From positions 179,594 to 243,593 of the forward strand of contig WTPW01000685.1 of assembly GCA_009809945.1 (NCBI GenBank): a stretch of 64,000 nucleotides of DNA. The letters are read 5' to 3'. The notes beneath the pieces are model-generated. The model saw only the letters and a list, made by a program, of their open reading frames with translations, had not been told where the DNA came from and did no database searches. The position numbers were made by a program, and so were the translations under genes. Source of the stretch: Gigaspora margarita (taxonomy: Eukaryota > Glomeromycota > Glomeromycetes > Diversisporales > Gigasporaceae). Each line of letters starts with the position of its first letter. Position 1 is the stretch's first letter. This document shows, piece by piece, positions 1-12,365 of the stretch.

Positions 1-660
1 TAAGAATTTTTAACAGTAATTCATGATAAAAACTACAATAATTTGATCAAACTTTACCTTAAATTGTATTATCTGCCAAGTAGGTTTATAACAGAATTTT
101 TATAGTAGCCAATAATAGAAATTATAGTAATTTAAATACAAAACAATTCACCTTTTTATTATTACTGGAATAGTGAATTCTGTAGCAGAATTTAAAAATC
201 AAGTTTTATTCATTAAGAGCATTTTGTGTATTTGAAAACAGATCAACTGAGATATGGATAACATTAATAACATGTGTTAGTGAGTTATATACAGTTTATC
301 ACCAGAATATTAAGGTTTATAACTGTAATATATAATAGAAACTATAATAATTCTAATGCAAACTCAACTCTAACCCTGTACTATGATTATTAGAATAGCA
401 AGAATTTTTTATGAGAATTTTTAACAGTAATTTATTATAGAAACCACAAAAATTGAATCAAGCTCAAAATATATTATCCATTGAGTAGATTTGTAACAGA
501 ATTCTTTTATAGTAATTCACAATAGAAATTACATGATCCTAAATACAAGATAATTCACCTTTTTATCATTACTGAAATAGTGAGTTGAGTGGTGAAATTT
601 TAAAAAATTGAGATTTATTCATTAAGGGTACTTTGTATTTTTGAAAAGGGCACTAGCAGC
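1..660 (-). repeat. Degenerate satellite A, reverse orientation
   Basis: Blocks such as AACAGAATTTTTATAGTAGC and ATAGAAATTATAGTAATT are reverse complements of the unit that dominates 4.4-8.5 kb. The phrase AACTCAACTCTAACC recurs near 365. No coding capacity is visible. A related block with the same word order lies near 46.0-46.2 kb. The following stretch 661-1304 is AT-rich with no feature I can name. Confidence 0.6.
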
Positions 661-1312
661 ACCCACAATACTTGTACTCTAATATTAAAATTTTAATTTT
701 TGTTTTGATAAAAGTTGTTTTGATTTACTTATTATACCACTTTTGTTTATTACACACAGGCAGTATCTAAATTCAATTTTTAAATTAATTGTATTTTGCA
801 CCCAAATAAAACAAATATATTTGAGATTATAAAATTTAAAAAAATTTAGTTGTACATACAAGCATTTAATCAAAATTTATAAGTAAAGTTTACAAATTTA
901 TATGTGAAATTCATATATGCATTTTTGATTTTAGTTGCAGAATTTAAAATTCATTGCAGTCTGCAAACTCTCTAACCCAATTTCAGATACTGCATATAGA
1001 ATAGCATTATAGTGCTATAGTACTAAAATAGTATTTCCTTTTTAAAAAATAAATATTTTGAATATGCCCATGGGCATGTCTAGGCATACCTCAAGCTAAG
1101 TTTTATGCCCATATTAGGCATGGCTAAATTTGTTTATATCCTTACCCTACTTCCAATATACAAACTACTATAACTTACTAATTAAATTTAGTATACCTTT
1201 TAGCTTTATAACAATTTTATCTACTCTTGTCTAATATCTAAACTACTCTATATAATAGCTACTATATTATCAATATCTAAAACTCAATATATTGCAATAT
1301 ATAATATACAAG

Positions 1313-1596
1313 AATAGTTATAACTGGGTTTTGGCCAATTTTTTTTGATCTAATTTCCAGAAAATAACAAAACTATATTTTTTAAAATAACTTTTGATTC
1401 AGTGATCAGTATTGAATAAACTTTTTATTTTAATAGATGCTTCTCATTGAGAGCTTCATTTTTTAAAAAAAGTTCATTGAAATTGGACTACTGGATGCCA
1501 GAATAATTGCCAAAAACTGTTTTTTTGCTTTTTAAATTTTAGGAATTTTTGCTGAAATGTGTAATGTATAATCTCTATACTTGATGTCCAGAGTCC
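1313..1596. mobile_element. MITE family 1 copy, left end damaged
   Basis: The interior (GTTATAACTGGGTTTTGGCC, then ATTGGACTACTGGATGCCAG) matches the copies at 9480 and 44321. The same 8 bases, TATACAAG, lie at 1305-1312 and 1597-1604, an 8-bp target duplication as in hAT-type elements. The right end GAGTCC is preserved but the left AGGACCCC end seen in the sister copies is missing. Inference: a non-autonomous element with a deleted left terminus. Confidence 0.7.
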
Positions 1597-1604
1597 TATA
1601 CAAG

Positions 1605-2239
1605 GCTACAACAATCCAACTAAAAAACAGCTCTAGAAGGAACTTTGCTTTAAAATTATTTATATATTATTAGTATAACTAAAACAATAATTTTATTCAG
1701 AAAAAACTAATTGAACACCTAGTTATTAAATACAGGTGATTGTATAACACATAAATTAAAATAATTTTTATCAAAAAAAAACAAAAAAATAAATAAAATT
1801 TTTACTAATATTAGAGTTATGGTTAAGCCCTAGAATAGATAGGGGCATATTTTATACTAAAATTTTATGAAGAATTTTTTTATTAGAGCCCCAAAAAAGC
1901 TTTTATAGATAAAATTTTAAGATATTATTAAGTTTTTGTTTTTTGCTATATTTTTGTTGTACAAAAAATGATCTGTATATAATCTACAAAGTGCATTTAA
2001 TTCAATATTTTGATTAACTTTATATTTGTTTTGTATAACCAAGTATTAATACACCTAGAGTCCAAATAGAAATTGTCATTTTATTTTTTAAATATAAAAA
2101 AACTTTAATGCTTTAAAATTTACTTATTTCTGGTCTAGTTTAGATAATTCTGCAAAAGGTACATGACTAATAATTAATAATTTACTCATACTCTATATTT
2201 ACAATATTATTATCCATTCTAGAGGAGCATCACAATAGT
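1605..2239. other. Intergenic, no feature seen
   Basis: AT-rich sequence with short homopolymer runs. I find no long reading frame, splice-consistent exon or clear repeat. Confidence 0.5.
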
Positions 2240-2244
2240 ATTGA

Positions 2245-2653
2245 CACATAACCAGGCTATAACAGATCAGATTACTATTTTCAATCAGTAAAGTTATATG
2301 ACTATAATCAGTGTTGTATGTTTTGGCTGTTCACAGCCTTTTTTGGCTTGTTTATATCCAAAATTGTCCAAACATCCAAGATTGTCCAAAGCTTGTCCAG
2401 GCTTTAATAATTAATAAATCTTTCTAAAAAAATATATAACTATATATTTTTTTAGGTGCTGAACATATTTCAATTAAAATTAAAATAGGTTATCATAATA
2501 AAATTTTAAGTAATTTTACTTAATTTAATTGTCCAAAATTGTTCAAAATTGTCCAAATCATTTTCCAAAGCTGTTCTGTGACAACACTGACTATGAACAT
2601 ATAGCTTCACTAATTGAACTTAGTATTATGACCTGTTATAACCAGGTCATGTG
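2245..2653. repeat. Nested foldback element
   Basis: The left arm starts CACATAACCAGGCTATAACAG and the right arm ends CTGTTATAACCAGGTCATGTG. An inner inverted pair (AGTGTTGTATGTTTTGGCTG against CAAAGCTGTTCTGTGACAAC) sits inside. The centre has repeated TTGTCCAAA words. It looks like a small non-autonomous element or two nested ones. No clear target duplication was found. Confidence 0.55.
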
Positions 2654-2655
2654 CC

Positions 2656-3409
2656 AACTCTGATCACAATTGATCTCTTTTTTAAATATGACTTCAAATT
2701 TAAAATTATTTCTGTCTATTACTCCTCTACAAACCAATAATATTTTAATAAAAACCCAAGATTATAGATTTAACAAGTATTATTTACTAACCTGCATCCT
2801 ATTACTTTTGGTAATTTCAATATCTCCACCTAGTATTGTATATAGATATTGTTCTACTAATTTTATATAGTACAAAAAGTCCTGGACAATGCTCTATATC
2901 TTATGTTCACAATAGTGTTCTTTCTGAGCATTGTGCACAAACATTGTCCTGCTAATTTTTACTATATCCTGGAATGTCAGGACTTATTCATTAGATAGGC
3001 TAACCAAATTGGATAAAATATTAAAAAATTAAATTTGTACAACCAAGTCCAGTTTTTTAGTGAACATTTTAAATTGCTAACCTTATAATTTTATTAGATT
3101 ATCTATTAGAGTAAATATTTAAATATATATAGTATTTAAAAAATTTTTAAAAGTGTTCTTAAGTGCTTTATTAATTGGTCAAAAAATATATTTTAATTAG
3201 TAAAAACTGTAATAGTAGTTTAATATATTAGAGAAAACAACTTAATGATATTTACTATTAAGTAATAATGATAATAAAAACATTTGTTTAACATTAAATA
3301 CAATCAATATTTCAATTAATTTTATTACTTGAGTGCAAATTAATTATATTGAGGAAATATTTAAAAATAATTCAATTATATACTACCTGTATTAATAATT
3401 TTGACAATG
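2656..3409. other. Intergenic with one imperfect hairpin
   Basis: The only structure I see is around 2878-2995, where GTCCTGGACAATGCTC is mirrored by GAGCATTGTGCACAAACATTG and later AGGACTTATT. The rest is AT-rich and non-coding. Confidence 0.4.
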
Positions 3410-3417
3410 GTCTACAA

Positions 3418-3924
3418 AGGACCCTAAATAATCTATATGATGTTATATTTGAAAATTGCTAATAGAGGGCTTTTTTTAAAAAGGTTATATTGAAAAGTAG
3501 GTATTGGATAAAAAGGTTATATTTGAAAACAGCTAATAGGCAAAAAAAGTATATTAGTACATTTAAAAGAATGCTAATGGGGTATGTTTTATAAATATTA
3601 TATTTGAAATATGCTAATAAAAATGTAAAATATATAGGTATATTTTTTTAAAGAGTATTTGGTTTGTTTTTTTTTAAAGAGTGTCTGTTTTATTTTTTTT
3701 TTTTTTTAGAGATTCCATTCTGGTTTTTATTTTTATTATTTTTTTAGAAATTGTTTGCATCAAAATTTTTTTTTAGAAAGATTGCATTTCAAAAAAAGTT
3801 AACTAATTTTAAACTTTCTATCTGATGTTTGAAATATAGCAGATATATACCAATATGAAAGTGCTAAAAAACAAAATTTTACTATAATGCTCAAATATAA
3901 GCTTACATAGATTATTTGGGACCT
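3418..3924. mobile_element. MITE with AGGACCC ends (507 bp)
   Basis: The termini are inverted: AGGACCCTAAATAATCTATA on the left against TAGATTATTTGGGACCT on the right. Flanks GTCTACAA (3410-3417) and GTCAACAA (3925-3932) form an 8-bp target duplication with one mismatch. The interior holds degenerate repeats of GGTTATATTTGAAAA and GCTAATAG plus T-runs. It shares its terminal heptamer with MITE families 1 and 2 but not its interior. Confidence 0.75.
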
Positions 3925-4356
3925 GTCAACAATCACTAACTACTTATACCAAGAATACCTTAAATTTGTATTTTGATTAGTTATTATCTAATATAATATT
4001 TTTAAAAAATAATTTATATATAAATACAGAAATAATAGAAACTAGAGCACTTGATTGTAATTTAACTTATATGCATATTGAATAAATTTATTGGTTTATA
4101 ATTATATATTAAATACTCTAAATTAGCATGAATATTTGGTACTTTTGAATTGTCCAATGCTCATAATATTGCAGTAGGAAGGCCTTTTTTTACTTTTTAC
4201 TACAACAATGACATAGCTACAGGGATCCTTTATCAGTTTATAGCAGTATCCAAGAAGCAAATATAATTTTTTTATTCTGTAAGAAATTATACTCTTCTCT
4301 GTAGGCAGTTTGTAATATTATTTATATTTTAACAATAGTTTCTTTATTAAATACTA

Positions 4357-4387
4357 GCACGACAGGTGGCGCTTATGTGCCACCTAT
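4357..4387. repeat. GC-rich hairpin
   Basis: AGGTGGCGC, loop TTAT, GTGCCACCT forms a short stem in an AT-rich background. It is terminator-like in shape, but no transcript can be tied to it. Confidence 0.35.
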
Positions 4388-4399
4388 CTTATTTAATGG

Positions 4400-7300
4400 T
4401 TTTTAATATATTAGTGAGTTACCAAACAATTGAGATACATGTAGTATCTGATAAATGTTGAGTTAGTTTGAATTGGAATTATTATGATTTATATTAAGAT
4501 TTATTATAAAAATTCAGTCAAGGAACTTACCCTAACAACACAGTATACATAGTGGTTAAGTTTGTATTGAAATTATCATAATTTATATCATGAGTTACTT
4601 AAAAAATTTTATTATAGAACTCACTATTCTGGTGACTACAATATGTGATTAAGGTTGGTTTAGTTTGCATCAGAATGATTATGGTTTCTACCATGAGTTA
4701 TCATAAAATGTTTTGTCACAAAACTTACTTGTTATTCCAGTGATATAGGGTTGAGTTGGTTTGTAATAGAATTATTGTAATTTTTATCATAAGCTACTAT
4801 AAAATAAATTTTACTAATACAGTATATAGTGGTTGAGTTAGTTTGTATTAAAATTATTTTAAGTTACTATAAAATTTTGTTACAAACTTACTGCCATTTC
4901 ATGACCACAATATATGATTAGTTTGCATTAAAATTATTGTAATTTCTACTATAAGTTAAAAAATTTATCTACAGAATCATTATTTTAGTAACTACAATAT
5001 GCAGTTAAAGTTGAGCCAGTTTGTATTTGAATTATCATGATTATATTAGTTTAGATTGAGTTAGTTTGTATTAGAACTACTTTGATTGCAATTGTTGAAC
5101 TACTTTTAAAAAATTATTGCAGAATTTACTTACTATTCCAATGATCATAGTATGTAGTTAAGGTTAAGTTGCTTTCATTAAAAGTATTGTAAAGTTCTGT
5201 TAACCATAGCAGTCATAGGACATGTCCTTTCAATTGCTGTTTATAATAAAAATTATAATAAAAACATATGAATTTACTATAGAAATGATTTAGAAGATTC
5301 TCTTTGATCTAACTTATTAACTTAAAATTAAATTTTTCGAGGATATAGAACAAGGAGAGAAGAAAAAATTGAGCTTAAAAATCAAATTAAAATTTCGCTG
5401 ATTTTGCACAAAACGAAAATGTAACTTCGCCAAAAGCGAATGTTTTCCGATTTTAAGATAATAGATACATGTAAAATCATGCTCTGAACAACTTTACGTA
5501 GTCGAAGAAAGTAGGTTATCTTGTAAGAAAAATGAGTTGTCTATGTGCTAAAGTTAAAATTTATCATATTTCATAATACAACTTTTTTTCCTTATTAGGT
5601 AACCTACTTTGGGCTCTTAAGCAAAGTTGTTCTGCATGTAATTTTATATTACATTTGAGATTGAATCGCGTTTTTCGAGCTTTTTACTAGTGAAAAATGG
5701 GTTTAAAGTTGGAAAAAAAATTTTTTTTCTAAAAAAAAATTTTTGTTCCAACTTTAAACCCATTTTTCACTAGTAAAAAGCCCAAAAAACGCGATTCAAT
5801 CTCAAATATGATATAAAATTACATGCCGAACAACTTTGCTTAAGAGGAAAAAAAGTTGTATTATGAAATATGATAAATTTTAACTTTAGCACATAGACAA
5901 CTCATTTTTCTTGCAAGATAACCTACTTTCTTCGACTAAGTAAAGTTGTTCAGAGCATGTTTTTACATGTACCTATTATCTTAAAATTGGAAAATATTCG
6001 CTTTTGGTGAAGTTACATTTTTGTTTTGTGCAAAATCGGCGAAATTTTAATTTGATTTTTAAGCTCAATTTTTTCTTCTCTCCTTGTTCTATATCCTCGA
6101 AAAATTTAATTTTAAGTTAATAAGTTAGATCAAAGAGAATCTTCTAACTCATATCTATAGTAAATTCATATGTTTTTATTATAATTTTTATTATAGACAA
6201 CATTTGGGCCATTTTTTAAGGACATGTCCTATGACTGATAGTATGTAATTAAGGCTGAATTAATTTGCATTGGAATTATTGTAATTTTTATATAGTTAAA
6301 ATTGAGGTAGTTTGTATTAAAATTATTATAATTTTTGCTGAGAGTTACTATAAAAAATTCTGTTAAAGACTTATTTACTGTGGCCATAGTATGCAGCTAA
6401 GAAGGTTAGTTCACATTGGAATTATTGTGATTTTATTATAAGTTACTGCAAAAATATTGTTATAGAAATTACTTGATAACAACATTATGTAGTTAAATTT
6501 GAGTTAGTTTGTATTAGAATTATCAAAAATATATTGTTATCATATAAAATTTTATTATAAAACTTACTTGCTATTCTATTAATACATTTGTAGCTGAGTT
6601 AGTTTGTATTTGAATTATGATAACTTTACTGAGAGCTACTGTAAACAATTTCATTATATAACTTACTCACCAATGCAGTATAGTGATATGAGTTATGTTA
6701 TTATAAGTTACTATAAAAAAAATTATATTACAGAATTTACTATCTTAGGAATATGTAGTTAAAATAAAGTTACTTTGTCATTACTTCTACTATGAATTAC
6801 TGTAAAAAAAACTATTATAGAACTCACTATTCTTGTGGTATTTTTGTGGTCACAGTATGCAGTTTAATTTGCATTAAATTATTATAGTTAAGGTTGAATT
6901 AGCTTGAATTAGAATTATTGTAATTTCTGTAGTAAGTTACTGTAAAAAAATTCTGTTATGAAACTTAGCAGTATCTTCCATTCTGGTAACCAAGTTGTGG
7001 TTAAGGTTGAGATAGTTTGCATTAGAATTTTTGTGATTTTATTATGTAATACTGGTGTAAAGTTTTGTTATAGAACTTACTTGCTATTCCAATAACCATA
7101 GTATGCAGTTTAAGTTTAGTTTTTATTGAAATTATCATAATATTATCATGGGTTATTGAAAAATTGTTATTAAATTGATTTCCATTAACACATAGTTTGT
7201 ATTGGAATTATCATAATTTCTACTAATTTACAGTAAAAAATTCTGTTGCATAACGTGAGTTAACTTGCATTGGAATTATTGTATTTTCTATGTAGTTTAT

Positions 7301-8480
7301 ACTGAGTTAGTTTATATTAAAATTATTGTGATTCTATTGAGAGTTATTATAAAAAATTGTTACAGAATTTTACTCATTATTCCAGTAGCACAGTATAGTT
7401 AAGATTGAGTTAATTTGTATTAGAATTATCATGATTTTTATTATGAGTAAAAAATTCTGTTACCATTCTAGTAACTGCAGTATGTGATTAAGTTAGTTTG
7501 CAATAGAATTATCATGCTTCTATAGTTAAGGTTGAGTTAGTTTGTATTGGAATTTTTATAATTTCTATTATAAATAACTATAAAAAATTTTATTACAAAC
7601 CTTACTACTCCAGTGACTATAGTTTGTGGTTAAGATTGAGTTAGTTTGCATTGGAATTATCTTAATTTCTATATTACTGTAAAATTCAGTTATAGAACTT
7701 TCTAACCAGTGACTACAATATTTGTTTAAAATTGAGTTAGTTTGCATTAAATTTATAATAACTTCTATTATAAGTTATTGTAAAAAATTTTGGTAATACA
7801 TAGTATATAATTAAGCTTGAGTGGTATATTACAATTAAGATTAAGTTAATTTGCATTGAAATTAACATCTTGATATTTTGGTGATTACAATATGTAGTTA
7901 AGATCAAATTGGTTTGCATAGGAATTATTGTAATTTCTACCTTGACTTACTATAAATAATTCTGTTGCAGAGCTTGCTATTCTAGTAACTATAGTATAAT
8001 TAAGGTTAAGTTAGTTGTATTGGAATTGTCATGATTTCTATTTAGTTAGAATTGAGTTAGTTTGTAATCGAGTGATTGTAATTTCTATCAAGAGTTACTT
8101 AAAATTGTTACAAAACTCACTTGCTATTCTAATAACACAGTATATGAATTAGTTTGTATTGGAATTATCATGTTTCTATCATGAGGTACCATAAAAATTC
8201 TGTTGCAGAACTTGCTATTTTGGTGACTATAGCATTTGGTTGTGAATATTATTAGCATCAGAATTAACATGATTTCTATTATGAGTTACTGCAAGAAATT
8301 CTGTTGCAGAGCTTACTCCAGTACTTGCTTTTCAATAAATACAGTGTGTGGTAAATATTATATTACAAAACTTATTCATTATGGTAAGTTGGAATTATTG
8401 TAATTTTTATCATGTTACTGTGAAAATTTTGTTCCAGGACTTACTTGCTATTCTGATAACCACAATATGTAGTTAAACAT
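4400..8480 (+). repeat. Degenerate tandem satellite A (~108-bp unit)
   Basis: An approximate unit reads GTTAAGGTTGAGTTAGTTTG, then CATTAGAATTATTGTAATTT, CTATTATAAGTTACTATAAA, AAATTCTGTTACAGAACTTA and a CTTGCTATTCCAGTGACCAT-like tail. Units are diverged and often truncated. The array is interrupted by the palindromic element at 5208-6238. No open frame of note. Confidence 0.8.
5208..6238. mobile_element. About 1-kb near-perfect palindromic element
   Basis: Two arms of about 510 bp are reverse complements with scattered mismatches; the centre (near 5715-5745) is an A/T run. The ends read GCAGTCATAGGACATGTCC and the mirror GGACATGTCCTATGACTGA. The flanking satellite reads TAACCATA on the left and TAGTATG on the right, so removing the element with one TA rebuilds the usual satellite word ACCATAGTATG. 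That fits a Tc1/mariner-type non-autonomous insertion; a 4-bp ATAG duplication is the alternative reading. No transposase is encoded. Confidence 0.8.
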
Positions 8481-9471
8481 TTATTATAAACACAATAGCT
8501 GTGCGATATTTGATGCCATGCAAGATCAGTATGATCATGTGTGATATGTAAAAAAAAATAATGAAATTATAGAGTTAACAATAAATATTCGAAAATGTTG
8601 CAATAGTCAAAATTTACAAAATTACTACATAAAGATCAATATTTGAAAACATCCTTACTTTAAATGACAACTATTCTTTCCAAAAATGAACAAACAAAAA
8701 TTATTACTCCAATTAAAATATGATTTTTAAAAAATCAGAATAAGCAGTGATATCAATAGAGGGAAACCATCCTTACCACCTTCCATAACATGAAACATGA
8801 TCATCCTAGTAATGTCAAAAAATTAAAAAATTTTATACAGTACATGCGATAACCACAAAATACACTAAAGCGCATCTAATACAAAAACATAGATTATTAA
8901 ACTGCATAAAATTATATAGCTTCTTACCATGAAAAAAAAAGATAACAATAACTATAATAACTTCTTAACAGGAAAAATATAGTTCACCAAAAAGTTGAAC
9001 AGAACCATCCCTTCACATATAATGTGATCGTACTGGTAAAAAAAATTTTTAATCTGATAAACATAATGATTTAATTATAATATCATGATATTTACATATA
9101 CGTGGACAAATAATTAAAAGCCAGACAGACAATATTGATACTCAAATTATACTATAAACAGGATTATATGTTAAAAGATAGTTTAAGCCACCCTAATTTA
9201 AAATTTTTAAATGCCTATAAAATGAATATCATAGCTTTTACAGGATATAACTTGATTAAAATGTAATATGCATCAAAAATGTAACTTTTAAGGTTGCGTG
9301 GCACACGATATGCTTTTAATATATAGTATTAGATAATAAGCAAGAGGGCTATTTCTACAAAATTCCTTTTACAAGATATATGATAAATATAAAAAGAAGT
9401 AGGATGTCTTGTCTAATTTAAATAAAAGAAATTCTGTGTCTTTAAATCTTTAAATACATTTTATAATAAGT
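8481..9471. other. Intergenic, no feature seen
   Basis: AT-rich, no coding signal, no clear repeat apart from short homopolymers. Confidence 0.45.
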
Positions 9472-9479
9472 ACTATAAG

Positions 9480-9760
9480 AGGACCCCAGAAATCTCTCAT
9501 ATAGGTCATAACTAGATTTTATCTAATTTTGGTCCAATTTGCAAAAATGACAAAATACAGTTGTTTAAATAACTTTTGATCTAGTGATCAAAATTAAATG
9601 AACTTTATTTTGTTTGATGCACCTTACTAAGGGCTTTATTTTAAAAAAATTTTATTCAAATTGGACTACTGGATGCCAAGACAATTGCCAAACCCTGTTT
9701 TTTTGCTTCTCAAATTTCAGGGGTTTTTGTATGACCTCTGTACTCGATTTCTGGAGTCCT
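9480..9760. mobile_element. MITE family 1 copy (281 bp)
   Basis: Begins AGGACCCCAGAAATCTCTC and ends TTTCTGGAGTCCT. Flanks ACTATAAG (9472-9479) and GCTATAAG (9761-9768) form an 8-bp target duplication with one mismatch. The interior is collinear with the copy at 44321. The short open frame inside is chance. Confidence 0.8.
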
Positions 9761-9845
9761 GCTATAAGTATTGATTTACAATATGAAATGTTACAATCAT
9801 CATGAGCAGTATAAGCATTATAAGTAATATAATCATTATAAGCAG

Positions 9846-9905
9846 TATCCCTTAAATCATCCAGTTAAGCAGGCAAATTTGCCTGCTTAAATTTTATAAA
9901 ATTAC
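9846..9905. mobile_element. Terminus-like remnant with CAGGCAAATTTGCCTG
   Basis: ATCCCTTAAATCATCCAGTT followed by the palindrome CAGGCAAATTTGCCTG resembles the ends of the MITE nested in the hAT transposon at 23921-24654 (ATCCCTTAGATTGTA and CAGGCAAATTTG). Probably an eroded or internally deleted relative. Confidence 0.45.
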
Positions 9906-10069
9906 ATCTGATCTATTTTTTTAAAAAATAAAAATATTTATAATTTTTTTAAATAAAAACTATGGTTATATACTATTTAAAACTTGTTTTTATTTGCTTA
10001 ATTTTTATAAAAAATTTGAGGTTGCTTATAAAAAATTTTATAAATTTTTAAAAAGAATTTAATAATTTT

Positions 10070-10380
10070 GTGCATGTGCGCTGGAGCGCACTTCATATGA
10101 TTTGGTGTAATGTGAAATCAAAACAACAAAAATAACCCATTGGTTGTTTGATAGTTAGGGTTAGGGTGAGGTTAGAATGGTGTGTAGGCGAGAAAAGGGG
10201 TTTTATAGTAAAATTTTGCAAGGAATTTTTTTTGTTAGAGCACGAAGAGTGGTTTCATAAGCAAAATTATGAACCACAGGCGATTTTTAAAAGATCGCTA
10301 TTTTTTCTCGATTTCACATTACACTGATCCTACGATCTGATTGGTTTATCAGATGGGTGCATTACAACGCATATGCGCTA
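10070..10380. mobile_element. Foldback MITE with GCGC ends and a telomere-like motif
   Basis: The left end GTGCATGTGCGCTGGAGCGC and TGGTGTAATGTGAAATC mirror GATTTCACATTACACTGATC and GCATTACAACGCATATGCGC on the right. The interior has GTTAGGGTTAGGGTGAGG. A second copy in the opposite orientation lies at 51169-51475. No coding. Confidence 0.7.
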
Positions 10381-11012
10381 AATTACATAAACCTTTTAAA
10401 AAAATTTATAAATTTTTAAAAAAATTTTAATTTTAAATTTTTTTTTAGTTTTGCTTAATAAAAATTTAAGATTTAACCTTATTACCTTAATCCAAAGTTG
10501 AAACAATTTAAAATTAAACTAATTTATTATTGTGATTTTTATAATTAATTAAACAAAATTTAAACTTTACTGAGTAGTAACTGTTGGGAATGATGCTGAA
10601 TCTGATGATGTTGAAATCCACGTGACCTCTGCATTATTGGATTTTCTAAAATTTCTGAACTTGTGTAATAATATAAGATATTCACCAAAAAAAAACAAAG
10701 CCTCACATATGCTGTACATACCTCATTCCTTTAAAGTGAATAAAGTATGAGTATAAAGAACTTTTGCACTAAAATATAAGATTAGCAAAAAAAACAACTT
10801 ACAAAAAGAGTTCATCTGTTATTCACTATAGTTAGTAAAATATATGAACATAGAACTCAAGAATTAGCTAAGAATCCATTCTAGTTAAAAAAAACTTGGC
10901 ACACTAACAAACAAAATCTAAAGCTATAATTACCTATTGAGTAAGAAGAAGAACCAGTAGAGGAACTTCAAAACAAAAAAAAAAAAACAAAAAAAAAAAA
11001 ACAAAAAAAAGC

Positions 11013-12110
11013 ATGCTAGCAATTCCAAAAATTCTAGCAACTTCGGGGAGTTTCAAACAATTGTCAAATACCTCCAGTCAAAGACTATACCAGATGATAT
11101 CCAAATGGACCCCACAAAAAAAATCCAATTTTATTTGTTGCTGCAAAAAATTTGAAGTAATAAGAATAACTTTTTTTATGTCCAGCCAATTGTAAAGTAT
11201 AGTATTATATTGAAAAAATGTCAAGTAGTCCCCAAGTTTGATAAAGAAATGTGTGCTCTAATTTTGGAGCATTTTTATGGTTAAGCAAACCACAAGAAGT
11301 GCCATAAAACTTTCTTTGCAATTTTAGAAAAACATATGGAATTAAATAGAAAGAAGTAAAAGCATATGTGCATCAGTGTACTGCTTGCACTGTAACTACT
11401 TCTATTAAAGACAAAACTGACATGAGAGCTGTGATATTGATGCCATGATAGCATGTTCGGATCAACTTTATCGATTTTTGAGATTTTGCTGAAGTAAATG
11501 ATAATTTTGCATGGCTACTCATGTGTGTCTGTGTGTTCTTCAAATTTTTGGTTACGGTTTCCAAGAAGAACAAGAAAGCAAGTACAGTCACAGAGCATCT
11601 TCTAAAAGATGGTTTTAAAGGTCTCAGTCCTCTCACTATTCTTCAAAGCAACAATGGTTAGGAGTTTGTTGCAAAAATTATTACTGATATTGGGACCTCA
11701 ATATTATATTAGGCATAGTAGGCCTTGCCATTCATGGTTGCAAGGCCAAAATGAACGACTCAACCATATTGTATCATAGTTTCACTAAATTGCTTTGGGA
11801 CCAAGATAGCCAGTTATAGAGAAAAGACTAGATTAATATAATAGATATGTCTGTGGTATCATAATTTAACCATTCACAAAGCACATGGTCATACACTACA
11901 CAAAGCAATTTTTGGATAGAAAATGTATTGTGAATATAATACAATATCATTTTTAATAAAACTCAAATGATTACCTGGGGTGAACCCCAAAGTTTGAGTA
12001 GATGGTCAATGTCACTATAGCATATAGCTTCTGGAGAATGAAACCTATATGCTACAGTGATATTTATCATTCACCCAAACTTTGGGGTCCACTCTGGGTA
12101 ATCAACTTAA
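11013..12110 (+). pseudogene. Integrase-core (KRBA2-like) pseudogene
   Basis: Plus-strand fragments in shifting frames give TIPDDIQMDPTKK, then KAYVHQCTACT (a zinc-binding HQC..C part), HVRINFIDF, FLVTVSKKNKKAST, LTILQSNNG, EFVAKIITDIG, and WLQGQNERLNHIVS. These match the order of the retroviral-type integrase core found in Ty3/gypsy elements, Ginger-like DNA transposons and KRBA2-like proteins. The two catalytic aspartates expected in INFID and LQSNNG are both asparagine; the glutamate of GQNERLN is kept. In-frame stops include TGA at 11479-11481 and TAG at 11659-11661, both where arginine is expected. A small foldback element is inserted at 11968-12104. The gene is dead. Assignment to a DNA transposon rather than an LTR element rests only on the flanking inverted ends. 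Confidence 0.75.
11968..12104. mobile_element. Small foldback element inside the integrase remnant
   Basis: TGATTACCTGGGGTGAACCC is mirrored by a right arm ending ACTCTGGGTAATCA, and AAAGTTTGAGTAGATG by CATTCACCCAAACTTT. The arms are about 60 bp with a short centre. Flanks ACTCAAA and ACTTAAA may be a diverged target duplication. Confidence 0.65.
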
Positions 12111-12159
12111 ATAAAACTTTAATTGCAACTAATATTTTTCTAATTTATGACAGGTTTTT

Positions 12160-12365
12160 TTAGAACTACTGCCACCTCTGAACCACCATACTACTGAGAC
12201 CACTGTCACCACTAAGACCACCACTACCTTTGAGACTACCACCACTTGGATTCTACTACCTCTGAGACTACTATCTTTGAAACCACCACCTCTGAGACCA
12301 CTACCTTTAAGACCACTATCTATAAAACTATCACCCTTGAAATCACAACAAAGAAGCTACTATAG
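12160..12365 (+). repeat. ACC/CTCTGAGACC repeat
   Basis: Imperfect reiterations of ACCACCTCTGAGACCACTAC and variants. In one frame this reads as a Thr-rich string (TTTSETTTFKTT), broken by stops. It may be a tail of the integrase-bearing element or a plain minisatellite. Confidence 0.6.

Noticed and set aside
2670..2870. 66-codon plus-strand open frame
   Set aside because: AT-rich chance frame with no motif and no splice context.
11373..11636. 87-codon minus-strand open frame
   Set aside because: It is antisense to the integrase remnant, whose plus-strand motifs are recognisable.
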